Shown: in pieces, positions 9,569 through 18,606 of the stretch | Position numbering within the stretch: the stretch's first letter is position 1 | Layout of the letters: each line of letters starts with the position of its first letter | Assembly (NCBI RefSeq): GCF_034039665.1 | Contig: NZ_CP120131.1 | Location: 1,164,446-1,228,445 of the forward strand | DNA: 64,000 bases | Direction: 5' to 3' | Source of the DNA: Mammaliicoccus sp. Dog046 | Lineage (GTDB): Bacteria > Bacillota > Bacilli > Staphylococcales > Staphylococcaceae | Translations under genes and position numbers: made by a program | Notes under the pieces: model-generated | The model's input: only the letters and a program-made list of their open reading frames with translations | What the model was told of the DNA's origin: nothing | Database searches by the model: none

Positions 9569-9994
9569 GTGAACATTGAAAAAATTGAACAAGCAATCCA
9601 ATTAATGAAATCAAATAACGTGTACTTTATGAAATATAAAGATGAAAATATTGAGTTAGAGTTGGATTTAAATAGAAAAGAATCACCGGCACCAATTTCG
9701 AATGCTGCTACACACTCGAATACACCGCAAGAGAATACACATGCAGATAATAGTAATTTAACTACTATTGATGCTGAAATATTAGGTACATTTTATTTAC
9801 AAGATGAAGAAGAACTTAAACAACCACTAATTAAAGTTGGAGACGCTGTGAAAAAGGGGCAACTAGTGGGCTACATTGAATCAATGAAAGTGTTAAATGA
9901 AGTGGTCAGTGATTTTGATGGAACGGTAGAAGAAATCCATATTTCACATGGTGAACCGGTTGAATATGGTCAATCTATCATTACATTAAAATAA
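9569..9994 (+). CDS. biotin carboxyl carrier protein of the oxoprolinase cluster (AccB-like)
   Basis: A 141-aa biotin carrier with an N-terminal helical part, a low-complexity Thr/Asn/His linker (about 36-67) and a C-terminal biotinyl domain. The biotin site reads ESMKVLNEV in place of the common AMKM form; the Lys is present. The GTG start is fixed by AAAGGGG at 9554-9560. Its setting, between pxpC and a biotin carboxylase, suggests a second carrier separate from the fatty-acid acetyl-CoA carboxylase one, but its acceptor is unknown. Confidence 0.85.
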   Translation: MNIEKIEQAIQLMKSNNVYFMKYKDENIELELDLNRKESPAPISNAATHSNTPQENTHADNSNLTTIDAEILGTFYLQDEEELKQPLIKVGDAVKKGQLVGYIESMKVLNEVVSDFDGTVEEIHISHGEPVEYGQSIITLK

Positions 9995-10006
9995 AGGGGG
10001 ATTCTC

Positions 10007-11347
10007 ATGTTTAAACGATTATTAATCGCAAATAGAGGGGAAATTGCTGTCAGAATTATACGCACTTGTAGAATGATGGATATTACAACGATTGCAGTCT
10101 ACTCTGAAGCGGATAAAAATAGTTTGCATGTTCAATTAGCTGATGAATCAATTTGTATAGGTCCAAATCATTCTACAGAAAGTTATTTGGACATTGATCG
10201 CTTGTTAGAAGCATGTAAATTAAAAAACGTGGATGCAATTCATCCTGGCTATGGATTCTTATCTGAATCAACGACTTTTAGAAAAAGAGTCGAAGAAGAG
10301 GACATTACATTCGTTGGACCAACTTTTAATACAATGAATTTAATGGGAGATAAAATCAAAGCACGTGAAACGATGTATAAAGCTAACGTACCAATCATTC
10401 CTGGTTCGATTGGTGAAATTAAAACTTTAGATGAAGTATATGAAATAGCTGAAGATATAGGTTATCCACTTGTGCTTAAAGCAGCTAGTGGTGGTGGTGG
10501 AAAAGGTATTCGTATTGTTAATGATGAATCTGAAGTAGAAAAATATTTCAAAGAAGCACAATCTGAAGGTGAAAAATATTTTGGAGATAAACGCGTTTAT
10601 GTCGAAACATTTATAGATAAAGCCCGACATGTAGAAGTGCAAGTATTAGGTAGTCAACATGGTGAAGCGATACATCTAGGTGAACGTGATTGCTCGATAC
10701 AACGAAAAAATCAAAAGTTAATAGAAGAAGCGCCTTGTGCAGCTTTGGATGATAAAACGAGAGCTTCATTACATGCTGACGCAGTGAAAGCCGCATTAGC
10801 ATGTCAGTATGAAAGTGCTGGGACAATAGAGTTTTTATTAACTGATGAAGGTTATTACTTTTTAGAAATGAACACACGTATTCAAGTGGAACATACAGTT
10901 ACAGAATTACTAACTGGTGTAGACCTCATTAAACAACAAATTTTAGTCGCGAATGGTGAACGATTATCTATTAAACAAGAGGATGTACGTTTTGATGGAC
11001 ACGTTATTGAATGTAGAATAAATGCTGAAAATCCTGAGAAACAATTCAGACCAGCTGCTGGTAAAGTGGAGGCATTACACTTACCAAATGGCTGTAATAC
11101 AAGAATAGATAGTATGCTTTATTCAGGATATGTCATACCACCATTTTATGACTCGTTAGTAGCGAAAATACTAGTTAAAGGTGAAAATCGATCAGAAGCA
11201 ATCGCAAAAATGAAAGGTGTACTTGAGGAAACAGTTATCGATGGTTTTCCAACTACAATCGATTTCTTATATCGCGTATTAAGCTATCAACCGTATATTT
11301 CAAATGATATTTCAATTAAATTCTTACATGAACATAAAATCGTTTAA
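10007..11347 (+). CDS. biotin carboxylase (AccC-like) of the oxoprolinase cluster
   Basis: A 446-aa ATP-grasp enzyme that carboxylates protein-bound biotin. It starts MFKRLLIANRGEIAVRI, has the glycine-rich ATP loop AASGGGGKGIRIV, the HLGERDCSIQRKNQK segment, EMNTRIQVEHTVTE near the active site, and the C-terminal RINAENPEKQFRPAAGK. Length matches stand-alone AccC. The cluster lacks AccA/AccD-type carboxyltransferases, so PxpB/PxpC or an unlinked partner may accept the carboxyl group; this is inference. A GGGGG site precedes the ATG. Confidence 0.9.
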   Translation: MFKRLLIANRGEIAVRIIRTCRMMDITTIAVYSEADKNSLHVQLADESICIGPNHSTESYLDIDRLLEACKLKNVDAIHPGYGFLSESTTFRKRVEEEDITFVGPTFNTMNLMGDKIKARETMYKANVPIIPGSIGEIKTLDEVYEIAEDIGYPLVLKAASGGGGKGIRIVNDESEVEKYFKEAQSEGEKYFGDKRVYVETFIDKARHVEVQVLGSQHGEAIHLGERDCSIQRKNQKLIEEAPCAALDDKTRASLHADAVKAALACQYESAGTIEFLLTDEGYYFLEMNTRIQVEHTVTELLTGVDLIKQQILVANGERLSIKQEDVRFDGHVIECRINAENPEKQFRPAAGKVEALHLPNGCNTRIDSMLYSGYVIPPFYDSLVAKILVKGENRSEAIAKMKGVLEETVIDGFPTTIDFLYRVLSYQPYISNDISIKFLHEHKIV

Positions 11348-11359
11348 GGGGTGTTTCAT

Positions 11360-12118
11360 ATGGTACAAGTAGATTTGAATTGTGATTTAGGAGAAAGTTT
11401 TGGTAATTATAAACTTGGTAATGATGAACGTATATTACCACTAATAACGTCAGCAAATATTGCATGTGGCTTTCATGCCGGTGATCAGCATGTCATGCAT
11501 AAAACGGTAAAAATGGCCGTTGAAAAAGGTGTTCAAATTGGTGCACATCCTGGTTTTCAAGATTTAAATGGATTTGGTCGAAGAAATATGGACGTAACAC
11601 CGGAAGAAGTATATGATTTAGTGATTTATCAACTCGGTGCATTATCAGGATTTTGTCATATTTACGATACGAAAATTTATCATGTTAAACCACATGGCGC
11701 TTTATATCAAATGGGAGCAAAAGACCCTGCCATTGCAGATGCAATCGTAAAAGCAGTTAAAGACTTTGATGATCAATTGTTGTTTGTTGGATTATCAAAG
11801 AGTGAGTTGATTGAATCTTGTAAACGACATGGTTTAACTTACAAAAGTGAAGTGTTTGCTGATCGTGCTTATGAAGACAATGGACAATTGGTTTCAAGAA
11901 AAAAAGAAGGCGCCTTAATCAAAGATACAGAAAGCGCAGTAAACCAAGTCGTTAAAATGGTTAAAGATTCAAAAGTAAAAACGATAAATGGAAATGAAAT
12001 TTCTATTGATGCTGATACCATTTGCGTTCATGGTGATGGAGAACACGCACTTGATTTTGTTAAAGAGATTATTTCTAAATTTGAATCTGAAGGCATTGAA
12101 ATTAAAGCGCTGAACTAG
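11360..12118 (+). CDS. pxpA: 5-oxoprolinase subunit PxpA (LamB/YcsF family)
   Basis: A 252-aa LamB/YcsF protein, the hydrolase subunit that opens activated 5-oxoproline to glutamate. Motifs: [29 protein letters not shown] with metal-binding His/Asp, [31 protein letters not shown] and the C-terminal [17 protein letters not shown] at 11351 is in frame, but AAGGGG at 11346-11351 fits the ATG at 11360. The order pxpB-pxpC-accB-accC-pxpA-transporter differs from the minimal pxpABC and includes a biotin module. Confidence 0.93.
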   Translation: MVQVDLNCDLGESFGNYKLGNDERILPLITSANIACGFHAGDQHVMHKTVKMAVEKGVQIGAHPGFQDLNGFGRRNMDVTPEEVYDLVIYQLGALSGFCHIYDTKIYHVKPHGALYQMGAKDPAIADAIVKAVKDFDDQLLFVGLSKSELIESCKRHGLTYKSEVFADRAYEDNGQLVSRKKEGALIKDTESAVNQVVKMVKDSKVKTINGNEISIDADTICVHGDGEHALDFVKEIISKFESEGIEIKALN

Positions 12119-12132
12119 GAGGGGATGAAAGT

Positions 12133-13371
12133 ATGAATAAAAACAAGGGGTACGAAGATTTAGATAAACCATTTGAGTTTACTAATAAGCATAGAAGAAT
12201 TTTATGGGGTGCTGTTTTCTTAATGGCTACTTCATCCATTGGTCCTGCATTTTTGACACAAACTGCAGTGTTTACAGAACAATTTTTAGCGAGTTTTGCA
12301 TTTGCTATTCTTGCCTCAATACTTATTGATATTGGTGCGCAAATTAATATTTGGCGTGTAATCACAGTAGTAGGTAAAGGTGGGCAAGATATAGCTAATG
12401 ATGTATTTAAAGGATTAGGTACATTCATCGCTATCCTTATTGCGATTGGAGGACTTGCATTTAACATTGGGAATGTTGCAGGTGCTGGTCTAGGGCTCAA
12501 TGCCATATTTGGAATAGATGTTAGGATTGGTGCAGGAATAACTGGCGTATTAGCTATTCTCATATTCGTTGTTAGAAATGCACAAAAAGTCGTAGATATC
12601 ATTACACAAATACTAGGGGTATTAATGATTGCGATTGTTGCATATGTCATGGTTCTTACGAAACCACCAGTATTAGACGCAGCACAAAAAATGATAATGC
12701 CCGATGATATTAATAAACTCATTGTTCCAATTATTACTTTAGTTGGTGGTACTGTAGGTGGATACATTACTTTTGCTGGTGCGCATAGATTACTAGAAGC
12801 AGGTATCACAGGAAAAAGATACATACCGTTTGTGAACCGCGCTGCAATTTCTGGTATATTAACGACTGGTATAATGCGAACATTTTTATTTTTAGCAGTT
12901 TTAGGTGTAGTAGTAACTGGCTTTACATTAAATCCAGATAATCCACCCGCATCTGTGTTTGAACACGTGCTAGGTCCGATTGGTAAACAAGTATTTGGTG
13001 TGGTTCTCTTTGCAGCAGCATTATCATCAGTGATTGGTTGTGCATATACAAGTACGACTTTCATTCAATCATTACATCCTGCTATTAAGAACCATCGAAA
13101 CTTAGTCATAATATTATTTATAGTCGTTTCATCAATTATATTTTTGACAATAGGTAAACCAGTCAAATTATTAATTATTGCCGGTGCGTTAAATGGGTTA
13201 ATATTACCTGTCACACTAGGTACAATACTGATTGCATCTCGTAAAAAAAGCATCGTTGGAGATTACAAACACCCAATGTGGATGCTTGTTATGGGTGTAA
13301 TCGCAGTTGTTACGACATTAATTGCCGGGATATTATCACTACAAGGTTTACAAGACTTATGGAATAACTAA
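12133..13371 (+). CDS. NRAMP-like membrane transporter (YcsG type)
   Basis: A 412-aa polytopic protein with about 11 hydrophobic segments. The first helix region SSIGPAFLTQTAVFTEQF resembles the NRAMP first helix but lacks the canonical DPGN metal-binding motif, so divalent metal transport is doubtful. The mid-protein FAGAHRLLEAG is also typical of the YcsG subfamily. Linked YcsG-type genes accompany pxp genes in Bacillus, so uptake of 5-oxoproline or a related acid is a reasonable inference. AGGAGGGG lies 14 bases after the pxpA end, and it closes the cluster. Confidence 0.8.
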   Translation: MNKNKGYEDLDKPFEFTNKHRRILWGAVFLMATSSIGPAFLTQTAVFTEQFLASFAFAILASILIDIGAQINIWRVITVVGKGGQDIANDVFKGLGTFIAILIAIGGLAFNIGNVAGAGLGLNAIFGIDVRIGAGITGVLAILIFVVRNAQKVVDIITQILGVLMIAIVAYVMVLTKPPVLDAAQKMIMPDDINKLIVPIITLVGGTVGGYITFAGAHRLLEAGITGKRYIPFVNRAAISGILTTGIMRTFLFLAVLGVVVTGFTLNPDNPPASVFEHVLGPIGKQVFGVVLFAAALSSVIGCAYTSTTFIQSLHPAIKNHRNLVIILFIVVSSIIFLTIGKPVKLLIIAGALNGLILPVTLGTILIASRKKSIVGDYKHPMWMLVMGVIAVVTTLIAGILSLQGLQDLWNN

Positions 13372-13438
13372 AAAATAGTTTCAAAGTATGCTAATTATGT
13401 TACGATATATAAGAATCAAAATGACGGAGTGATAAAAC

Positions 13439-14128
13439 ATGATTGGTATTATCGGAGCTATGGAAGAAGAAGTTGAGATATTAAAAGATTTAATTAAAAA
13501 TAGAGAAACAATACACAAAGCACATGTTGTATTTTATAAAGGTCAATTAGAAGACAAAGAAGTTGTACTCGCTCAAAGTGGAATTGGTAAAGTCAATGCT
13601 GCAATTACTGCAACATTATTAATCAGTGAGTTCAACCCAACGTTAATCATCAATACAGGTTCAGCGGGTTCAGTTGATCCACAATTAAATATCGGTGATA
13701 TCATCGTGAGTAGTAAAGTTTATTATCACGATGCAGATGCTAGAGCATTTGGATATAAACTTGGTCAAATACCAGGAATGCCAGAATTTTATGAAACAAA
13801 CGAAAATTTAATATCAAGTGCTAAGTCTGTAATTGAAGATTTAGAATTAAATGGTATTGTTGGAGAAGTTGCGACTGCGGATAGTTTTGTGGGATCAATT
13901 GATCAACGTAAAGTAGTTAAAGAAAACTTCCCTAATGCTAGTGTCGTTGAAATGGAAGCAGGGGCTATCGCGCAAACGTGTTACCATTATGAAGTTCCGA
14001 TTATTGTGACAAGAGCAGTTTCAGACTTAGCTGATAAAGAATCTGACGTCGCATTTGAAGAATTCTTAAAAGTAGCTTGCGTGAATTCAAGTAAAATTGT
14101 AAAATTATTATTAAATAGAGTGGCATAA
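13439..14128 (+). CDS. mtnN: 5'-methylthioadenosine/S-adenosylhomocysteine nucleosidase
   Basis: A 229-aa nucleosidase (Pfs) that splits MTA and SAH to adenine plus a thioribose or ribosyl-homocysteine, recycling the by-products of SAM-dependent reactions. Motifs: MIGIIGAMEEEVE, NTGSAGSVDP, the substrate loop VEMEAGAIAQ with the ribose-binding Met-Glu, and the catalytic Asp in RAVSDLADKE. A GGAG site precedes the ATG. It is followed at 12 bases by a small membrane-peptide gene whose ribosome site overlaps the mtnN stop. Confidence 0.96.
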   Translation: MIGIIGAMEEEVEILKDLIKNRETIHKAHVVFYKGQLEDKEVVLAQSGIGKVNAAITATLLISEFNPTLIINTGSAGSVDPQLNIGDIIVSSKVYYHDADARAFGYKLGQIPGMPEFYETNENLISSAKSVIEDLELNGIVGEVATADSFVGSIDQRKVVKENFPNASVVEMEAGAIAQTCYHYEVPIIVTRAVSDLADKESDVAFEEFLKVACVNSSKIVKLLLNRVA

Positions 14129-14140
14129 GGAGGCAGTTAC

Positions 14141-14248
14141 ATGTTAATATTAATGGCTATCGCTGTCATTGCTACAGCACTTGTTGGTTTTGTAATTTAT
14201 GCAAATACAGATGTTGAAAAATCATCTGACCGCGAAATTACTGAATAA
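14141..14248 (+). CDS. 35-aa single-pass membrane peptide, unknown function
   Basis: A small ORF of 35 codons with a near-perfect AAGGAGG site at 14127-14133, spaced 7 bases from the ATG. The product has one hydrophobic helix (MLILMAIAVIATALVGFVIY) and a short charged tail with DVEKSSDREITE, suggesting an N-out/C-in or N-in/C-out bitopic peptide. It is probably cotranscribed with mtnN, and a terminator starts 6 bases after its stop. I do not recognise a family; the strong ribosome site and codon-like composition argue that it is real. Confidence 0.75.
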   Translation: MLILMAIAVIATALVGFVIYANTDVEKSSDREITE

Positions 14249-14253
14249 TATTT

Positions 14254-14290
14254 AGTGTTGCGAATCTAATTCGATTTGCAACACTTTTAT
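14254..14290 (+). terminator. intrinsic terminator after mtnN and the small peptide gene
   Basis: A 13-bp inverted repeat with one G-U pair (AGTGTTGCGAATC at 14254-14266 with 14273-14285), a 6-base loop, and a TTTTATTTT tract. Confidence 0.8.
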
Positions 14291-14359
14291 TTTGTGTGCA
14301 GTTAAAGGTATGTAACATGTATTTATGTTAAAATAAGAAATAATATTGAGGTGTTAATA

Positions 14360-14884
14360 ATGGGAATTTTTACGAAATACTTTTTACCAAATGAATATGT
14401 ACAAACTATATTTGATATTAAACCAGACCATTTAAAGTCTAAAAATATAAAAGCAATTATAACAGATTTAGATAATACATTAGTTGGTTGGGATGTTAAA
14501 GATCCTACTGATGAAGTAAGAGCTTGGTTTGAAGATATGAAAGCAAACGATATTACTGTAACAATCGTTTCAAATAATAATGAACAACGTGTCGCATCGT
14601 TTTCATCTTCATTGGAAATAGACTTTATTTTCAAAGCAAGAAAACCTAGAGGAGAAGCCTTTAGAAAAGCTTCAAAATTAATGAACGTACAAAAATCAGA
14701 GATTGTAGTTATAGGTGACCAAATGATGACAGACGTATTTGGTGGAAATAGAAATGGTCTATATACAATTATGGTCGTACCAGTGAAAAAAACAGATGGA
14801 TTTATTACGAAATTCAATAGAATTATAGAAAGACGATTTTTAAATTACTTTAAAAGAAAAGGTTTAATTAATTGGGAGGAATAA
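14360..14884 (+). CDS. yqeG: YqeG family HAD phosphatase
   Basis: A 174-aa HAD-superfamily IIIA phosphatase. The nucleophile motif is TDLDNTLVGWD, the Ser/Thr motif is TIVSNNNEQR, and the third motif is GDQMMTDVFGGNR. Its substrate is not established (phosphatidylglycerophosphate phosphatase has been described for related proteins). A GTG at 14351 is in frame, but GAGGTG overlaps it and is spaced correctly for ATG 14360. It heads the conserved yqeG-yqeH-aroE-yhbY-nadD-yqeK-rsfS-yqeM cluster. Confidence 0.9.
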   Translation: MGIFTKYFLPNEYVQTIFDIKPDHLKSKNIKAIITDLDNTLVGWDVKDPTDEVRAWFEDMKANDITVTIVSNNNEQRVASFSSSLEIDFIFKARKPRGEAFRKASKLMNVQKSEIVVIGDQMMTDVFGGNRNGLYTIMVVPVKKTDGFITKFNRIIERRFLNYFKRKGLINWEE

Positions 14885-14886
14885 AT

Positions 14887-15987
14887 TTGACAGAGATAGC
14901 GAAATGTATCGGTTGTGGTGCAACACTTCAATCAGACAACCCTAATGAAGCGGGATTTGTCCCACAATCAAGTTTGAATAAAGAAGATGTTATTTGTAAA
15001 CGATGTTTCAGACTTAAAAATTATAACGAAGTTCAAGATGTCGAATTAACAAGTGAAGATTTCTTAAATATGTTGAAATCTTTGCATAACGAAGATGGAC
15101 TTATTGTAAATGTTGTAGATGTCTTTGATTTAGAAGGATCTATGATACATCGATTAAAAGACATCGTCGGTAAAAAGAAAGTTGTTCTCGTTGCAAATAA
15201 AATGGACATTTTACCAAAAGCAATAAATAAAAGAAGAGTTGAAATATGGTTGCGTAATCGTGCAAAAGATTTCGGCTTGAACCCTGACGAAGTTACTTTG
15301 ATTTCTGCTCATAAAAACCAAGGTATTGATGAATTGTTAACGACAATTGAAAAGGTTAGAGCAGGAAAAGACGTTTATGTAGTTGGTACAACAAATGTTG
15401 GAAAATCAACGTTAATCAATCGATTGATTGAAAAAAGTGTTGGAGAAAAAGAAGTCATTACGACAAGTCATTTTCCTGGTACAACTTTAGATATGATAGA
15501 TATACCTTTAGATGATGATTCATATATGTTTGATACTCCGGGAATTATTCAAAGTCATCAAATGACACATTATGTTACAGATAAAGAATTAAAAGTCATC
15601 ATGCCTAAAAAGGAAATTAAGCCAAAAGTTTATCAATTAAACGAAGAACAGTCATTGTTTATAGGTGGATTAGTACGCGTGGATTATGTGAAAGGCGGCC
15701 GCCGTTCTTTAACATGTTTCGTATCTAACGATTTGCATATTCATAGAACAAAATTAAGCAATGCTGAAGATTTATGGGAGCGTCAAATTGGAGAACTATT
15801 AAAACCTCCATATGATGCATCAAACTTTGATTTTAATCGTTTAGAAACAACAAATATCAAATCAAATGGTGAAAGACAAGATATTATGATATCCGGATTA
15901 GGATTTGTTACAGTTGATGCAGGCGCTGAAATTAATATCGTCGCTCCAAAAGAAGTAGAAGTCACTTTAAGAACTTCAATTTTATAA
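14887..15987 (+). CDS. yqeH: ribosome biogenesis GTPase YqeH
   Basis: A 366-aa circularly permuted GTPase needed for 30S subunit assembly. An N-terminal zinc finger (CIGCGATLQ ... CKRCFRLKNYNEV) is followed by the permuted G motifs in the order G4 NKMDIL, G5 SAHKNQG, G1 GTTNVGKSTL, G3 DTPGI, then a C-terminal RNA-binding domain. The start is TTG 14887: GGGAGGA at 14874-14880 is 6 bases before it, and the product then has the usual length. It lies 2 bases after yqeG, implying coupling. Confidence 0.94.
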   Translation: MTEIAKCIGCGATLQSDNPNEAGFVPQSSLNKEDVICKRCFRLKNYNEVQDVELTSEDFLNMLKSLHNEDGLIVNVVDVFDLEGSMIHRLKDIVGKKKVVLVANKMDILPKAINKRRVEIWLRNRAKDFGLNPDEVTLISAHKNQGIDELLTTIEKVRAGKDVYVVGTTNVGKSTLINRLIEKSVGEKEVITTSHFPGTTLDMIDIPLDDDSYMFDTPGIIQSHQMTHYVTDKELKVIMPKKEIKPKVYQLNEEQSLFIGGLVRVDYVKGGRRSLTCFVSNDLHIHRTKLSNAEDLWERQIGELLKPPYDASNFDFNRLETTNIKSNGERQDIMISGLGFVTVDAGAEINIVAPKEVEVTLRTSIL

Positions 15988-15999
15988 GAGGTGAAAGCT

Positions 16000-16809
16000 A
16001 TGAACTTTGGCGTTATTGGCCATCCAATTGGCCATTCTCTTTCGCCTATTATGCATGCAAGTAATTTTGAGGCATTAGAAAGAGACGATCAATATATTGC
16101 GTTAGATATACCGCCGCAAAATTTTAACCATATTAAAGATATAATTTCTGAGAAAGAGTTAGATGGGTTTAATATTACAATTCCCCATAAAGAATCGATT
16201 ATTCCATATTTAGATGAAGTATCAACTAGTGCCCAACATATTGGTGCAGTGAATACGGTTGTAATCCAAGATGGGAAATGGATCGGATATAATACGGATG
16301 GTATTGGATTTGTAAATGGTCTAATTAACAAGTATGGATCAATAAAAGATAAAAAGATTTTAGTGTTAGGTGCTGGTGGAGCAAGTAAAGGCATCGTATC
16401 TGAAATGATGAAATTTACTGATTCTAAAATAACTGTTGCGAATAGATCATTAAATCGTTTTGACAATTGGCAATTAGCAATTGATGCGAAAGATTTAAAT
16501 GCAATTAAACCTATTTTAAATCAATTTGACATTATTATTAATACAACGCCAGTAGGTATGAATGAAACTGAAAGTGAATTAATAATCCCTGTTGAACATA
16601 TAAATAAGAACGCATTAGTTTGTGATATTATCTATATTCCAGAGAAAACTCCATTTTTACAAGCATGCGAACAAGAAGGTCTATCTATCTATAATGGACT
16701 AGACATGTTTGTGTATCAAGGTGCAGAAAGCTTTAAAATATGGACGAAACAAGAAGCAAATATAAATACAATGAGAAATAAAGTTCAAGAAGAACTTAAA
16801 AGGAGATAA
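16000..16809 (+). CDS. aroE: shikimate dehydrogenase (NADP)
   Basis: A 269-aa AroE converting 3-dehydroshikimate to shikimate in the aromatic amino acid pathway. The substrate site is GHPIGHSLSPIMH; NITIPHKESI carries the catalytic Lys, AVNTVV and YNTDGIGF follow, and VLGAGGASKGI is the NADP loop. A GTG at 15991 is in frame, but AAGAGGTG runs across it and fits ATG 16000. It starts 12 bases after yqeH, the normal Bacillales position. Confidence 0.95.
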   Translation: MNFGVIGHPIGHSLSPIMHASNFEALERDDQYIALDIPPQNFNHIKDIISEKELDGFNITIPHKESIIPYLDEVSTSAQHIGAVNTVVIQDGKWIGYNTDGIGFVNGLINKYGSIKDKKILVLGAGGASKGIVSEMMKFTDSKITVANRSLNRFDNWQLAIDAKDLNAIKPILNQFDIIINTTPVGMNETESELIIPVEHINKNALVCDIIYIPEKTPFLQACEQEGLSIYNGLDMFVYQGAESFKIWTKQEANINTMRNKVQEELKRR

Positions 16810-16811
16810 TT

Positions 16812-17102
16812 ATGTTAACAGGTAAACAAAAGAGATATTTAAGAAAAGAAGCTCATCATTTGGATCCAATCTTTCAAATCGGTAAAGGTGGATTAAATGA
16901 AAATATGATAGAACAAGTAAAAGAAGCTTTAGAGAAGAGAGAACTAATCAAAATTCACATCTTACAAAATAATATGGATGACCATAAAGAAATAGCTACT
17001 TCACTTGCTGATCACACTGAAGGTGAACTCGTTCAATTAATAGGTAACATTATTGTTTTATATAAAGAATCTCAAGAAAATAAAAAAATAGAATTACCAT
17101 AA
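16812..17102 (+). CDS. yhbY: YhbY family ribosome-associated RNA-binding protein
   Basis: A 96-aa CRM-domain protein. LTGKQKRYLRKEAHHLDPIF starts the fold, the GKGGLNENMI loop is the GxxG-type RNA-binding element, and the C-terminal part carries AHTEGELVQLIGN-like residues. Homologues bind pre-50S particles. AAAAGGAGA precedes the ATG, 2 bases after aroE. Confidence 0.93.
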   Translation: MLTGKQKRYLRKEAHHLDPIFQIGKGGLNENMIEQVKEALEKRELIKIHILQNNMDDHKEIATSLADHTEGELVQLIGNIIVLYKESQENKKIELP

Positions 17103-17105
17103 AAA

Positions 17106-17678
17106 ATGAAAAAATTAGTGATATATGGCGGTCAGTTTAACCCTATACACATTGGACATATGTTAGTTGCGAGTGAGGCTTATCAGTTAATTAAACCAGA
17201 TGAGTTTGTGTTCTTACCTAGTTATCAATCACCATTGAAGGAACATAATGAATCATATTTAATTGAGTCAGAACGTGTTAAAATGCTAGAATTAGCCATT
17301 GAAGATTTAGGATTTGGTCAGATAGATCAACGTGAAATTAATAGAAAAGGCACGAGTTATACATTCGATACAATTCTATCAATTAAACAAGACTACCCGG
17401 ATTATCAAATTTATTTCGTTATTGGTACAGACCAATTCGAACATTTACACAAATGGAAACACATTGAAGAATTAAAAGAAATGCTCATTTTCATAGTTGT
17501 AAATAGGGAAGTTGATACTCAAAACGTCAATCAAGGTATGATTGCTTTAAATATGCCGAGAATTGATATAAGTTCTACTGTAATACGTCAAAGATGTAAA
17601 AATCGTCAATCAATCAAGATGTTTGTGACACCAAGAATTGAAGCATATATAAAAAGGGGACGATTGTATGAAAATTAA
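17106..17678 (+). CDS. nadD: nicotinate-nucleotide adenylyltransferase
   Basis: A 190-aa adenylyltransferase making deamido-NAD from nicotinate mononucleotide. GGQFNPIHIGHM holds the HxGH motif, GTDQFEHLHKWK lies mid-protein, and the ISSTVIRQR signature near the C terminus binds ATP phosphates. There is no clear Shine-Dalgarno sequence, and the start lies 3 bases after the yhbY stop, so translation probably depends on coupling. The end overlaps yqeK by 11 bases. Confidence 0.95.
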   Translation: MKKLVIYGGQFNPIHIGHMLVASEAYQLIKPDEFVFLPSYQSPLKEHNESYLIESERVKMLELAIEDLGFGQIDQREINRKGTSYTFDTILSIKQDYPDYQIYFVIGTDQFEHLHKWKHIEELKEMLIFIVVNREVDTQNVNQGMIALNMPRIDISSTVIRQRCKNRQSIKMFVTPRIEAYIKRGRLYEN

Positions 17679-18240
17679 AAAAGCAGTTAAATTAGTTGAA
17701 GATACATTACCTTCTAAAAGATATAATCATTCTATGAGAGTTGCAGAAACAGGAAAAAAGATAGCCGAAATGTTCGATGGTGATGCAAAGAAAGTCGAAC
17801 TGGCAGGTATTCTACATGATCTATGTAAATATGAAGAACTTTCTAAATTGTATCAAAGTGTGACAGAATATGACTTAGGCCAAGACTTATTAAGTTATGG
17901 TTCAGAAATATTACATGGGCCAGTTGCTGCAGCACGATTGAAAGACTTATATGAAATCGATGATGAAGAGATATATTATGCGATCTATAACCATACAACA
18001 GGCAGAGCGCAAATGAATAAAACTGAAAAAATTATTTTTATAGCTGACTATATTGAACCTAAACGCACACAACCTGGTGTTGATGAAATCAGAGATATTG
18101 TATTCAAAGAAAAAAGTTTAGATAAAGCAGTATACGAAATTTCAAAAAATACTGTTTTACATCTTGTTAGTAAAGATAAAACTGTACATTTAAAAACTAT
18201 TGAATGTTTAAATTATTATAATTTACATTCAGAACAATAA
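17668..18240 (+). CDS. yqeK: HD-domain symmetrical Ap4A hydrolase YqeK
   Basis: A 190-aa HD-superfamily phosphohydrolase. Metal ligands are visible in NHSMRVAE, in the HD pair LHDLCKYEE, in LHGPVAAAR and in NHTTGRAQM, with a final ADYIEPKRTQPG segment. Orthologues in Firmicutes hydrolyse diadenosine tetraphosphate symmetrically to ADP. AAAAAGGGG lies upstream within the nadD end, which it overlaps. Confidence 0.93.
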   Translation: MKIKKAVKLVEDTLPSKRYNHSMRVAETGKKIAEMFDGDAKKVELAGILHDLCKYEELSKLYQSVTEYDLGQDLLSYGSEILHGPVAAARLKDLYEIDDEEIYYAIYNHTTGRAQMNKTEKIIFIADYIEPKRTQPGVDEIRDIVFKEKSLDKAVYEISKNTVLHLVSKDKTVHLKTIECLNYYNLHSEQ

Positions 18241-18252
18241 AGGAATGGTTAA

Positions 18253-18606
18253 ATGAACGCTCAAGAATTAATGGAAAAAAGTTTAATCGCGTGTGATGAT
18301 AAACGCGCTGAAGATATTATAGCAATTGATATGCAAGGTATTAGTGATATAACTGACTATTTTGTTGTTTGTCACGGAAATAGTGATAAACAAGTTCAAG
18401 CAATTGCTAGAAACGTAAAAGACGAAGCAGAAATGAATGATGTTCAAGTAAAAAGGTTAGAAGGATTTAATGAAGCAAGATGGATTTTAATTGATTTAGG
18501 TAACGTTGTTGTACATGTCTTCCATAGAGAAGAAAGAGATTACTATAATCTTGAAAGATTATATAAAGATGCACCACTTATTACATTAAATGAGGTATCA
18601 CATTAA
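18253..18606 (+). CDS. rsfS: ribosomal silencing factor RsfS
   Basis: A 117-aa RsfS/YbeB/Iojap protein that binds ribosomal protein L14 and blocks joining of the subunits in starved cells. It has DIIAIDMQGISDITDYFVVC, GNSDKQVQAIA, EGFNEARWILIDLG and the C-terminal VHVFHREERDYYNLERLY, all family hallmarks. AAAGGAATGG precedes the ATG. The TAATG overlap couples it to the methyltransferase gene. Confidence 0.95.
   Translation: MNAQELMEKSLIACDDKRAEDIIAIDMQGISDITDYFVVCHGNSDKQVQAIARNVKDEAEMNDVQVKRLEGFNEARWILIDLGNVVVHVFHREERDYYNLERLYKDAPLITLNEVSH

Noticed and set aside
9076-9576. A 166-codon minus-strand ORF within pxpC.
   Set aside because: It is fully antisense to an intact pxpC with clear motifs, and lacks a start context.
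12102-13064. A 320-codon minus-strand ORF opposite the NRAMP-like transporter.
   Set aside because: It is antisense to a well-supported membrane protein gene; its Pro/Thr/Ala-rich, low-complexity translation is what the complement of hydrophobic codons gives, and it has no ribosome site.
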